A program made the position numbers and the translations under genes. The notes beneath the pieces were generated by a model. That model saw only the letters and a program-made list of their open reading frames with translations, made no database searches and was not told the origin of the DNA. From the NCBI GenBank assembly GCA_958299035.1, contig CATQJL010000305.1, positions 37,585,733-37,649,732 on the forward strand: 64,000 nucleotides of DNA, in the 5' to 3' direction. This document shows, piece after piece, positions 12,366-22,744 of this stretch. The stretch's first letter is position 1, and every line of letters starts with the position of its first letter. The stretch is from Cylicocyclus nassatus (lineage: Eukaryota; Nematoda; Chromadorea; Rhabditida; Strongylidae).

Positions 12366-12623
12366 CTACACTACAACACAAAGGCTTGTAAGCTGGAAAA
12401 ACTTTGGATCTGCAAAAAATTGATGGGTTCTCATGCTGTACTTTAGCAACCCCAAAACTTTCATGCAAATATGGCGTTTGATAAATGAAGTTGTTTTTCT
12501 TGCATCAACTGTGTGAGTTTGAGGGGTGGATACTAGAATGATGACAAAGTCACTGAATTCAATTTTGCGTTCAGAACTAGACATATACTCTGATCCCAAG
12601 TCATATGTGCTTTTGATGATCAA
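12366..12623 (-). CDS. Unrecognised minus-strand frame, possible exon or relic
   Basis: An 85-codon frame with normal-looking composition (KIEFSDFVIILVSTPQ, then TTSFIKRHICMKVLGLL). No domain is recognised, no partner exon was found and no signal peptide is seen. It may be an exon, a relic of a mobile element, or chance in AT-rich DNA. Confidence 0.2.
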   Translation of the reverse strand: MIIKSTYDLGSEYMSSSERKIEFSDFVIILVSTPQTHTVDARKTTSFIKRHICMKVLGLLKYSMRTHQFFADPKFFQLTSLCVVV

Positions 12624-13559
12624 AGTTGCTTAGGGGAAGTGCTACGAAAAACTGAAGCAAAGCGGACTATCCGTCTTGATCAGCATATAGGGAATGCTTG
12701 ATCCAATGCCTTTTGCTATTGGCAACCTTATTATAGATTTTGAACAGAATTTAAATTAACCGGTTGTTGGAAAAGCTCTCGCATAATCCAGTACCAATCA
12801 GGTAACCTTTTTTCTCAACCCTAATGTGATGCTCTATATTCGAAAATAAAACGAGTTCGCTTCGACGTTTTGGGTATTGAAAAGTGTTTTCGGTGACAAA
12901 ATGACGTATCGAGAAGATTTTTATAAAATGACTTGTTTAATTTTGGTAAATCGCGATATTTTCTATATTTCCATACGAGAGCAAGAAGTGACTATAGCTA
13001 GTAAGAAATTTTTCACAGAATATTCTGACTTGCTAGCGGTACTTCAGTACTTCTTGCTACCAAACTCAAAATCGCGAATTTTGAATTGCTGTCTTTGTGT
13101 CTGTCTGTCTGTCTACGAAGAAAATTTTTCTATGATTTTCAAAGCATTTCAAGGCTGTTTGGAAAAGATAGTTTTTTGGCCCTCCTAAAGAAGATAAAAC
13201 TTTCTCCGATCGCTTAGTATCTTAAAATGGGCTAGGGAACATATTCTCAAAAAATCGCAATCAAAAATATGCGAAAAGGTCTAAAATGGGCTTAGTCCCA
13301 GCACATCTGGCTGCTGGAAGTAAAATGGGCTTATCAGAAAGGTGAGAGAGAATGAACATGGAGGTGAACTCCATTTTGCCCCATTCTAAAATGGACTTTT
13401 GACGTCATCTTCCGCGAGCGATAGCCCAAGTAAGCTTGAATCATGTTCATTTCACCGCTTTGCCTCGCTGTTGCGATGAGATGAAAAATTTTGAATATCG
13501 TAAGCGGGAGCCGATTTCGACCACTTTCTAACGCGAACGAATAAAATGGACTAAGTAAG
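12624..13559. other. AT-rich non-coding stretch with CTGT run
   Basis: Around 13095-13118 a TGTCTGTCTGTCTGTCT run resembles, in the opposite orientation, the CAGACAGACA end of the dispersed repeat family seen near 22 kb, 53 kb and 60 kb. The phrase AAAATGG(A/G)CTTA recurs several times at 13260-13560, suggesting a degraded minisatellite. No gene. Confidence 0.4.
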
Positions 13560-13800
13560 TCCATTTTCCTCCATTATGGACTTTCGTGGATATGAGTCCG
13601 GGGCTTCGCCCCGGATAACTTCTGTTTTCTTCCCAGGTGAAGGTTGTGTCCCCTCATAGCCCTCAAAGTGAAGGTTACCAGATTGTGTGGCTCTATGTAT
13701 CGAGGGTATGGCCCGGGGCCATAGGGAGAGCAGGGTCTCCTCCAGGTGAAGGGGGTTTTGGCTACTTCCAACCTAGAAGTGAAGAGAGTAACTGAGTCTT
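13560..13800. repeat. GTGAAGG(T) word cluster
   Basis: The word GTGAAGGT or GTGAAGG recurs at about 13637, 13669 and 13746 within a GC-rich island that also holds GGCCCGGGGCC. It looks like a degraded interspersed repeat. No gene. Confidence 0.35.
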
Positions 13801-13961
13801 AAGATGAATGCTGACGCAAGCTTACTTGCCTAACGGGAGCGGGAGTAAAAAGAAGGAAAATAAGCGGTATGAAGGTGTAATATGAAAATTTATTCAATTC
13901 ATAAGCCTTGGAAGATCATCTAACGGAGACTTTTTTGACTCGGGAAAGCTTTATGTTTCAT

Positions 13962-14239
13962 AAAAGGATAAAGGATTCGGCGTCTTCAATACCCTCTGAG
14001 GGCATGCACCGAACGCACACACTAACTTCATAGTCGAAGAGGCAATTGTATGCGTGCGAGCCTATTACAGTGACTTGCGGGGGCCAGCCGTTTCCAAGTC
14101 AGTGCTTTTATCCTCCCAAATTACTCGGCACCAATTTATCGGCCCCGGAGGGTAGAGGGCTTGGTTGGCCCAGGGGGGGGGGAATCGAACCTACGTCCGA
14201 TCTGGTCATAGCGGCGCCTCATCCCACTACGCCACTCGT
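13962..14239 (-). mobile_element. tRNA-derived SINE with 13-bp target duplication
   Basis: The minus-strand head is tRNA-like. A box A TGGCGTAGTGG lies at 14234-14224 and a box B GGTTCGATTCC at 14191-14181, with the spacing of an internal RNA polymerase III promoter. The body carries no open frame and the tail (TCCTTTATCCTTTT) is at 13962. The insertion is bounded by exact direct repeats CTTTATGTTTCAT at 13949-13961 and 14240-14252, as expected of LINE-mobilised SINEs. The body resembles a SINE I associate with hookworms. The RTE element in this window is a plausible type of partner, but shared tails were not shown. Confidence 0.9.
14181..14234 (-). promoter_or_regulatory. Internal pol III promoter (boxes A and B) of the SINE
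   Basis: Box A TGGCGTAGTGG and box B GGTTCGATTCC match the tRNA consensus apart from a C-tract directly downstream of box B. Confidence 0.75.
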
Positions 14240-14269
14240 CTTTATGTTTCATCAGTCGACATATCATTC

Positions 14270-14640
14270 GAAAGCTTGAAACATACACAACCGATGTAGA
14301 TCGTCTCTTTTTTCCAGGCCTTCTGAGAATTCAGATACAAAAAATCATATCTAGCTTCAGCATCAACTGATTTTATGCAACCACTTTGCGCTCCATTTCT
14401 AAGAGAAAGAGAAAAGCTAGAAAAAAAGAGACGGTCTACGTTCACTGGCAAGGTATCGCTCTGTGATACTGTTAGACAATCAGGCACCTTCATTCATTTT
14501 TCACGCAGGAATTTCTTGACAAAAACACATATGTTTTTAACTAAAATGCCATGTATTTGTATTTCTAGGTGGAGGGGAGATAGAGAAAAAGAGACGGTCT
14601 ACGTCGAATCCCTTTTTCGTGGGCTTTCTAATGGTTAGGT
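14270..14640. repeat. Foldback around the GAGACGGTCTACGT word
   Basis: AAAAGAGACGGTCTACGT occurs at about 14425-14442 and 14587-14604. An inverted version (GATGTAGATCGTCTCTTTT) lies at 14294-14312. The inverted copies make a loose hairpin of about 170 bp. No gene is supported on either strand. Confidence 0.5.
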
Positions 14641-15665
14641 TGTTGGGTGAAAAATTCCAAAAAATGAGGTGGAGATATTCAATACCAAGTTGCTTCACCC
14701 CGCTCCGGCTTTCCATGAGTCGCCGGAGCAAGACTTTTTTGGACTGGGAAAGCTTTGTGCATCAACACTTTATATACCGTTCGATAGCTAAGGACACGAG
14801 AAATCGACAAAGACTGTCTCTTTTATATGTCTCTTCTCTTTTATATTCGTGGTCAACGCACCGAATAACACCCTGGACCAAGTTTTACAAGATTTTTCAA
14901 AATGGTAACTACCGGCGCACCACGACATCCCCATCCCCCACATGCATGCTGAAAGTACGACTAAAATGTACTTCGGGGTACTTTTTAGCTGCCCCTCTTC
15001 TTTTGTACACTATTTCTCTTTCTCTGAGCAAACTCAGAGTTCTCTGAGTTCCACGATAGACTGTAACACGCACCAAACTGCAAGTTATCGCAAAGCACAG
15101 CTGCGTATTGGGTGGCGCTGTTTTTTGTGCAGAACGATTTTGACGATGTTTTCCTACCAAGATTAAACGACCGGTTACTGAGTCTCCTGCCATATCATCG
15201 CTTTCTAGATCTGGTCCATTCAAGCACTTGTTGAGGGGTTAGGAAGGTGCGCGTTAGCTAGATATAAGTCAGAGTTCGGTCAAAGTAATTTTGAGTTTCG
15301 ACCAGATTACTACCGACCATGGAATTTCTTGATGTATTGAAGTTTTGAGTACCTTTCAAAATCAAAAAAGCACCAAAATCAAGAAATTAGGAAATTGACT
15401 TTTTGACTTGACTTTCGTTAATGAGCTTGAGGTCTAGTGCACACTATTCATCTTTCGCATTCGGAAAAGGTGGTAGATGTGAACCTAAAGGTAAAGATGT
15501 TCGTGTTATTGTCGCAGCGTTACTTCCATTCGACATCGTAAATTGAGGGCGTATTCACGGTAAATGCACTACTGACGGAAGGACTAATGTTTCAGGACTA
15601 ATGGTCAAGAAGTTTGTCGTTTGTTGTAGTGTGAGCACAGGGATATTAGAACCAGTCATTATATA
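14641..15665. other. Non-coding stretch
   Basis: Overlapping frames of up to 142 codons (14619-15047) occur on both strands, but none has a domain, splice context or signal peptide. Nothing supported. Confidence 0.35.
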
Positions 15666-16734
15666 CAGGGTGCGTCAGAAATCTGGGAGCCTAACTTTGC
15701 AGTACTGCAGTTACGAAGATACTGAGGGTTTTGAGGGTGGGGGAACGAAAGCCGCCAGGTCCAGCCGCCTTTCGCGGCCAGCTGGTCCTTTCGCAGCGTT
15801 GTTGCATGTCGTTCCAGGACCAGCAGTCCGCGGAGGCGGCTGGACCTGGCGGCTTTCGTTCCCCCACCCGGGTTTTGATTTCAATTTTATGCCACATGAT
15901 GCTGCGGTCATTCTCTACAAAACACACTTTACCTAGCTGGAAATGCTGTCATATGTTTTTGTAAGATTGCAAATTACCAAACCAATACCTTTGCAGAGGC
16001 AAAAAAAAACCAAAATTTTTACTATTTACAATTTTTGCTGTAGCTAGAGACGTTGTTGATATTTTACAGCACTCCGATGCACACGATATAGAAGAGGCTT
16101 GGTGCTATTGAACCGGAGTTTTGCTTTTGCCAGGAGCTGTTCTTGTATAAACGGAAAATGAAAGTTTGCCAATGTTACCTACGTACCAGTGGCCATCAGT
16201 CTTCGGAACAAATTTAAAAGCTATAGAAGCGCAACAGGCACTGAGGCTAATGCGATATTCTTTGCATACGTCTTCTAAATAAAAATCTATTGAAACTTGT
16301 TCAAGGAAACATTTTTTATACTTTTTAAATAATAATTTTCCGCTTTCCTTCGCGCAATTGCAGCCAAATTTCCAGCATGCAACGTACACAGCTTCTAATT
16401 AAAAATACAGTATTTTCCTAAACAATGCAAAAATTCCTTTGAAAGTATGTTGTAGACAAAAGCTCGCTTTATCATGCTGCACACTTGCCAAGATAAAAAA
16501 GCAGTCATTGTGAAGGCATGGGGCGAATTTCATTACGACTACCTGCGTGCCATGACACGTAGACTTGCCAAGATTTTTTGCGCCGCGTGGAAGCCAAAGA
16601 GACAATTTTGAAATACGAGAACTGAGCTGTATCTGTAATCGAATTATGTGTGCGCCAAATTCGTCGTTTATAGGTACTTCCTTTCTCATTTTGTATGAAA
16701 AAGTATTAGGCTCCCAGACTTTTGACGCACCCTG
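15666..16734. mobile_element. Mariner-like element (non-autonomous), TA-flanked
   Basis: TIR CAGGGTGCGTCA...CTGGGAGCCTAA starts at 15666, and its complement (TTAGGCTCCCAGACTT...GACGCACCCTG) ends at 16734. Both ends abut TA (15664-15665 and 16735-16736), the Tc1/mariner target signature. The 1069-bp length fits the family, but no long transposase frame is left. A secondary GC-rich inverted repeat (GTGGGGGAACGAAAGCC at about 15738 against about 15868) sits inside and may be a second insertion. Confidence 0.85.
15736..15870. mobile_element. GC-rich foldback nested in the mariner-like element
   Basis: Arms of about 34 bp (left 15736-15769, complement 15837-15870) are nearly perfect and enclose about 65 bp with CCAGCTGGTCC and CCAGGACCAGCAG, which pair in part. 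Composition differs sharply from the AT-rich host element. Confidence 0.75.
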
Positions 16735-17019
16735 TAGTATTTCCAGAAGCGGTCTAGCTTATTGCACTGCCAACGAGAGGAAGATTGCTTTTTTGCCATG
16801 AGTGCCGATTCGATGGTGTATAGCACTTATACAGTTCAACAATGTGTATACCATATGTGTATCGTCCAGTTGTCAACAGCACGGGCTGGATGTAGAGAGT
16901 CCGCGCAGCGCGCTGAGATATATCTCATTCACTGCAGAGTAGTAATCGCATAAAAGTGAGCTACAAGGACTTAGAGTGCTTGTAAACTATACGCTTGGTC
17001 ATGTTATCGTATCAGTCAG

Positions 17020-17222
17020 ACATCCAATCTTTCGAATGATATTCGAAAATTGAATGCTATCCGAAAGTCGAATGATATTCGATATTTGAATGATATCTGA
17101 TATTCGAATATTCGAAATTTTCAATTTTCGAATATAATTCGATAGTCGACTATTCGAAACTTTCGATTTTGAATATTATTCGATAGTCGAATACTCGAAA
17201 AAAATTTCGAATTTCCCCAAGT
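17020..17222. repeat. ATTCGA word array
   Basis: ATTCGA/TCGAAT and near variants (GATATTCG, GATAGTCG) recur more than a dozen times over 200 bp, many as palindromes. It is a low-complexity satellite-like tract with many possible hairpins. No coding content. Confidence 0.8.
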
Positions 17223-17237
17223 ATAGTTTCTACCATG

Positions 17238-17815
17238 CCTTTGGCGATTTTTCACAATCTTCACTCTCGACTTTTGGAAGAGCTCTGAAAGACAGATAGA
17301 GTAAACAAAGTGCAACGCAATGCAATTTTTTTCAACTTTTAACTGGCTTCTCTGTATTTCTTGTAATTAATCCGCAAAATACACAAACACCAACAAATTT
17401 TCGAATTTTGAAACTTTCATAAGTGGGTCATGATTATCCATTATTTTTTGCAAAATAACTGAGCGGTTACCGCTTTGAAATATCAAATTCCGCATTTTAC
17501 ATATACAACCTGGTACGGGTTCTCAACGTTATGAAGTTTCATCACCAAAAACTTGCAAATGTGAGCAAAAACACACGTTAGTAAGAGGGGGAAAAGCTGC
17601 ATCGGAATGACATTCAGTTGTGCGCAGTTCTGTGTTCTATGGCTCGTGGTATCAAAAAAAGTGGAATTTGATAGCATCAGAAAAAAAGTTTCAAAAAGTT
17701 TCAAGGTCAGCTGTAGATGCCGAAAAATTGCATTGCGTTGCACTTTGTTTACTCCATCTTACTGCTATCAAAGCCTTTCCAAAAGTTCAAAATAAAAATT
17801 GTGAGTAATTGCCAA
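17238..17815. mobile_element. Foldback element with about 80-bp arms
   Basis: AGTAAACAAAGTGCAACGCA at 17300-17319 has its exact complement at about 17734-17753. The match extends imperfectly outward on both sides (CTTTTGGAA / TTCCAAAAG and TTTGGCGATTTTTCACA / TGTGAGTAATTGCCAAA), giving arms of about 80-90 bp and a 380-bp spacer. No transposase is seen. The element abuts the next one at 17830. Confidence 0.7.
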
Positions 17816-17829
17816 ATTTGGATATATTA

Positions 17830-18894
17830 TTAGGTTGTAAAGAAAGTTCCCAGGCACTTTTGGAAATTTCATTTTCAATCGCAAATTTTCGGCACTCGGT
17901 CGGACTTTGACATCAAGCTTTTTATACTGTTCAGTAGAGAGAAGCCTAAAGTTTTCAACACGGCTTCTGATTTTTATCGACGCCAAGGCGTGTTTTATTT
18001 GCACATCAAGAAGAAAAATTTTCCAACCATAAAAATTCCACAATTTTTCTTACTACGGCCATTTTTTGTATTCAAAAATTTCGTCCAGATCATGGGTGAT
18101 CTGATTGAAAAGCCTGTTAACTTCCGACCCGTAGCCGCACTCGAGTTTTGCAATTTGCGCTTAAAAATTACAAGCTGTCGGACATGCCTAAGACTGCAAC
18201 TTTTTTCGTAGCTGGTGTCGCTTCTGCGGGGATCCCACGCCTAGATGAAGGATGTAAAAGATAAGGCATTACCCCAACAATGTTCGCAGTAATCAAAGAC
18301 TTGGTCCACCCTATGCAGAACGACAAGAACTCACTTACTCGAAAATGGTGCGCATTTTTAGGGGCAAAAAATGATCGATTTCTCAAACTTTCTGGAAAAC
18401 TTTTTTTGCATGTGGTCGCTCAAAGGCTTATTAGTCTCCATAATAGCCCCTGAGACTTCTGTATAACTACAGCATCTGAGCTCTCCAGCTTTCACTGTGC
18501 CTGAGATAGTCCTGCACAAATAGGCCACTTTTCCAACGACCTTTTTCCCTTCTGCGCATGCTGGTGGACCGCAGTGAGGTGCTGCAAAACCAGCAAGACA
18601 AAAATATATCAACAAAATTACATTTGTAATGAAGTGAGTCAAAAAAGACAATCTGTTTGGAGTTACAGCGATTTGAAAAAAAATTTCGCAAGTGCCCGAG
18701 AACTTTCTTTACGACATAAAAACTATGGGCTCGAAATTTCGGGAATTATCTCCCATGAAAGGAAATGGTCTCAAAACATGACTGTTGGAGAAAGAAAAAT
18801 TGCGTCTGATAATGCTTAAAGCATTTGCCTGCCTTTATTTCACGTGTTATTATAAAAGGTTGTAAAAATGGAAAGAACTTTTGGAACGACCTAA
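17830..18894. mobile_element. Mariner-like element carrying an exon-like ORF
   Basis: Left TIR TTAGGTTGTAAAGAAAGTTC starts at 17830 after TA. The right end (GGAACGACCTAA, then TA at 18895-18896) is its imperfect complement. A closer inverted match to the left arm is at 18660-18716 (complement GTCGTAAAGAAAGTTC), so there may be two nested ends. No transposase was recognised. The minus-strand open exon at 18358-18651 lies between the arms. Confidence 0.65.
18358..18651 (-). CDS. Candidate small secreted Cys-rich protein or exon
   Basis: A 97-codon minus-strand frame starts with a Met followed by a hydrophobic run (VILLIYFCLAGFAA) that reads like a signal peptide. Next comes a short Cys-rich segment (PHCGPPACAEGKKVVG, later YLCR and RCCSYTEV) and a basic tail. 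Alternatively TTTTGCAG just before the PHCGPPACA codons is a splice acceptor and only that part is an exon. No family is recognised. It sits between mariner-type inverted repeats, so it could also be an element-borne fragment. Confidence 0.3.
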   Translation of the reverse strand: MSFLTHFITNVILLIYFCLAGFAAPHCGPPACAEGKKVVGKVAYLCRTISGTVKAGELRCCSYTEVSGAIMETNKPLSDHMQKKFSRKFEKSIIFCP

Positions 18895-19453
18895 TACATA
18901 TTCAGTTTTGCAGATAAGTAATGTGTAGTAATCCCCCATAGATAACGGTTTGTAAAACTCCCATTCATCTCAGTTGACCTGAGATGATCATTCAAAAACT
19001 CTTAGGTTGACCGCCCATCTTCCCGTGCTTTGAGTTGAACAGTCAGAAGACCGTCCGATCAAATGTCATGATCAGCTTAACAGAATGCCACGCAGTCGAA
19101 GGTGGACCTAGACTGAACCGAGGGAAAATTAGTGCAAAAGAGGAGTCAAACTTATCGTAAGTTGCCCGTGAGTAACTTATGGGGCAATCCAGTTGACGTA
19201 CTTCCAAAATTGCACAATTTTAGGGACTTAAATGGGAAAGAATCAATGAACAGTTGACTGGCAGCGAGGAAATAGAAAAAAGTGCTTTCTGTTCTTTTTT
19301 GCAAATGATGCTCTTTTTCTCATTAAACTGCCGTCATCGATTTTTTAGTAGGGGCCGCTATCAAAGACTGAGTGGCGATGCAGCAAAAATGCGTCGACGG
19401 TCCCGAACCACGGCCGTGCACCTTGAACACCAATCAAATACCCGTTCGGGTAC
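18895..19453. other. Non-coding spacer
   Basis: Nothing supported. Confidence 0.4.
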
Positions 19454-19685
19454 GGGTCAGGAGTCACAATTTTTCGCGAGACGCCGCAACGCGACGTCAA
19501 GCAGTACAAGACTCAGCTTCCGTCAGTACTCCTGTCGTAATGTTACTTATGCCATCGAGTCCTGTATCTGCCGCCACCCCCCACTCCTACTGTGGCGCCG
19601 TGCCACTTCAGCACCGGATGCTTATTGTGAGGTACAAAATTTGGGCGCGGCGAGCTGCCACCACGCGCAGTGTGACTCCTGACCC
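19454..19685. mobile_element. Small TIR element, 15-bp perfect ends
   Basis: GGGTCAGGAGTCACA (19454-19468) and its exact complement TGTGACTCCTGACCC (19671-19685) bound a 232-bp GC-rich unit with no open gene. A MITE is inferred. Target duplications were not resolved. Confidence 0.7.
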
Positions 19686-19719
19686 GGAGCCTAGCCGTTT
19701 GACCAAACCTACTCAAGTA

Positions 19720-20669
19720 TTGGGTTGTCAAGAAAATAATGTCGGTTTTTATTTGCTGCTTTGACAAAGCAACCAGACTTAACCTAACAAACGATAGAAA
19801 GTACTGTTCGATAGAACAAACCCAGCTCTACAAGATGACATTTGTGATTTTGCGCCAAGCTCGATCCACGGAGAGTTCGAGCTCAAAATCTAAAGATTTC
19901 CAAAGGCCCAGAAGACCGAAAAAAATCAGATTTTCATCCGAATAATTTCTACGGACCTCACACTCGCACACATCAGTACTCTCGATATCTGTTATCCATA
20001 CGTGCAGTTGCTGCACTTTTTCTCTAACTAGAAGCTGAGAAAACGAAAATTTTCGTGATCTTCTCAAAGCAATGCTGAGCCGTTCCTGAATATGTAATTC
20101 TATACTACAAGTTCTAGGTAAACATAACTGTAAATTTTTAACCCATTCCAAGCTATAGTCTTCGAAAAATATTGAATTCAGCTTTTTCCTTCACAGTTTC
20201 ATGGCTAAAATCGACATTTCTTGAAAACTGTCGCTATAGGCTCGAAATAGGCTGAAAATCTACAGCTATGCTTATCCGGGCTTGTAGTATTGAACTACAT
20301 ATTCAGGAACGGCTCAGCACTGCTTTGAGAAGATCACGGAAATTTTTGTTTTCTCAATTTCTAGTCAAGGAAAAAATACGGCAACTGCACGTATAGATAA
20401 CAGACGTCGAAAGTATTGATGTGGCGAGTGTGAGGTTCGTAGAAATTATTTGAACGAAAATCTGATTTTTTTCGGTTTTTTGGGCCTTTGGAAATGTTTA
20501 GATTTTGAGCTCGAACTCTTCGTGGATCGAGCTTGGCTCAAAATTACAAATGCCATCTTGTAGAGCTGGCTTTCATCTATCGAACAGTATTTGTTCGTTG
20601 TTGGGTTGAGTCTGATTGCTTTGTTAAAGCAAGCAAATAAAAACTGACATTATTTTCTTGACAATCTAA
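19720..20669. mobile_element. Mariner-like foldback with about 400-bp arms
   Basis: A 950-bp element flanked by TA on both sides. TTGGGTTGTCAAGAAAATAA at the left (19720) matches the complement of the right end (TTAGATTGTCAAGAAAATAA). Inverted similarity continues through about 400 bp on each arm, for example ACCCAGCTCTACAAGATG at left and its counterpart near 20560, and GAGCTCAAAATCTAAA near 19880 against about 20500. The short unmatched centre is about 20130-20270. It has no coding capacity, so it is a non-autonomous element. Arms differ by roughly 10-15 percent by eye. Confidence 0.9.
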
Positions 20670-21639
20670 TAGGTCTATTGTTGAGAACACCCACGATTAT
20701 CATTTCTAGAAAATGATCCGCATCCAGATCGATAACTTACTGAATGTCAAACTGAGGCGCTCTACGTCCAACAAAATCCCGCTCCCAGCCGAGTTCCACT
20801 GAACAGGGGTTTATCACTAAGGGCCAATGTTTTATAGGCACCTTTTCATATAACGTTTAGCAGTAAAAGATGCAGCGTGTCGCAATAAAGCAATTTCAAG
20901 GTTTACTGTTCAACTGATAAGCAGGCGCAATATTGTCACACGTGCTACTGTGCTCATTCCATTGGTGATTGAACGCTCCATCGTTTTGTTCTGTTTTCAA
21001 TTTATCGAGGAGAAGTTTATAACTATGCGCTTCCAAAAGTTTCAGTTCTCAGTTTGATGTTTCTTTTTTCAAATTTTCCAGCCCATGCTGCAATCATAAA
21101 AACACCGACTATTTTTCAGGTAATAACGATTGCTGCATATTCTGCATATTCCGTGCAAGTTATTCACTATGAAGGAACGCGACAGTGCTTGGTTTCATGC
21201 ATTTACAATACTAAGTTTACTTCTACCAGCGCAACTGGACAACTGCCCAACCATGGGTATGTCAGCGTATATACTCGTAACTATCTCCTCAGGGTTGGAC
21301 TACGAAGGATTCGTAGCACTGCTAACGTTTTACTCTAAAGTAAGTTGGATTTCCAATAAAGTTGAGCTGTAATGATTTATTCTTAAAAATCAGTAGAGCT
21401 AGTAGTGATGACTCATTGTGCTATATGCAGTCTGGAACCATCTCGGAAGAAAATTGAAGTCATAGTTAGTTTCGGATTCATGTGACGTAGTATTATCCAA
21501 AATCTACAAGGCATCCAGCAACTTCATACATTGACAGAAAAACTGGAAATTCTTGAATCAACCTTAAAATCGAACGAGCTAGTTAAAACTGAATTAGCGT
21601 AGATGGATTTTGTACTTGAAGATTCAACAAAAATCAACA
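20670..21639. other. Non-coding spacer
   Basis: Short overlapping frames only (94 and 80 codons at 21054-21372). Nothing supported. Confidence 0.35.
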
Positions 21640-22460
21640 TCACTTAACCACTAACGATCTTAATCTCTGCATCCGAACAAATAGCCCCACCTTGAGCGAT
21701 CTTGTTAACTGGCTGGCAAACCCCGCTCCGCCAGGCTCCATCAATATTATTTTTGTAATCAGCATGCTCACTTACCTCTATGCCAATTCCCAGTTTCATA
21801 TGTGAAATTTTGTCTAAAATCGACAAAATCATTTCATCAATGATGAAAGTAGCCTACGATACCTGCCCCTTCCCGAAGTATGTGTGTGCAAGTTTGGTCC
21901 GGATCCCTTCAAATGTATTCGGAACATTTGTGCAGGAGACAAGCAGACAAACCTTCAGCTTTATTGATAAACTAGCTTGCTTAGCCGGCTCCGCTCGGCC
22001 CTGCCAAACCCTGTAATAAACGTCCTACCCCTATCCCCAGCCTTTTCCTGTGCCCACTTCTACACTTCATTTCCCGTTCCCTGTGTTGTTTTCGAAATCA
22101 TCATGCCCACTTACTCTCCTGTGCCAACTCCCAGCCCTGTAGCTCAAATTTTGCAAAAAATCGATAATATCGATGAAAGCATTCAATAATCTTGAAGACT
22201 AATATTGTATGCGTAATCAGCATGCTCGATTACCTCCCTGTGCCAAATCCCAGCCCCGTGTGAACTCTGCAAAAAAATAGATAAAAATCGATAAAATCGA
22301 CATCGATCGATACGAAAAGAAGCCTATGACACGCTCCCTGTCTCGAAGTGTATGTGTGCCAAGTTTGGTCCGGATCGGTTCAGAAATAAAAATTTCTATT
22401 CCGCACATACGTACAGACATACAGACAGACAGACATTCAGTTTTGTAAGAAGATATAAGA
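21640..22460. repeat. Clustered copies of a dispersed repeat (family B)
   Basis: At least two head-to-tail partial copies. Each runs from a CTAGCT(G/T)G...CCGGCTCCGCTCGG end, through GCATGCTC...TACC...CCCAGCC, a CGATAAAATCGA tract and AAGTTTGGTCCGGATC, to a CAGACAGACATTCAG-CTTTAT end. Other copies are at about 52825-53290 and 59945-60415, and weak relatives at about 26090-26290 and 36000-36205. No protein is encoded. The class is uncertain; a non-autonomous retroposon or a Penelope/Helitron relative are possibilities. Confidence 0.75.
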
Positions 22461-22500
22461 GATTGAAGAGATTGAAGAGATTGAAGATTGAAGAGCGCTT
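22456..22500. repeat. (AGATTGAAG)n microsatellite
   Basis: Four to five imperfect units of AGATTGAAG follow the end of the family B copy. Confidence 0.85.
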
Positions 22501-22744
22501 ATGCGCACAGCAATGGTCAGAAAAGTGCTCTATGTTGCATCTATATGAGAAGTTTTGATGTGTGCCGTTCCTTACAAGCAGATAAACGTCTGAGGGTACC
22601 CTCGATTGTCAAGGTCATGACCCGCTGGAAAGTAAAGTAGAAAGTATCGAAAAAAATTGAAGTTGAATTAAATTCTGTCGTCATGCGCAAAACTATTCCG
22701 GCAGCCCGCTAGTTGTCATTTTACGATCTGCCGAAAAGTTTGAT

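Noticed and set aside
13962..14239. Functional tRNA gene on the minus strand
   Set aside because: Boxes A and B are present, but the acceptor stem does not close, a C-run follows box B, and the unit continues into a SINE body with target duplications.
14619..15047. 142-codon plus-strand ORF
   Set aside because: No domain, no signal, Ser/Arg-rich composition typical of chance frames, and competing antisense frames.
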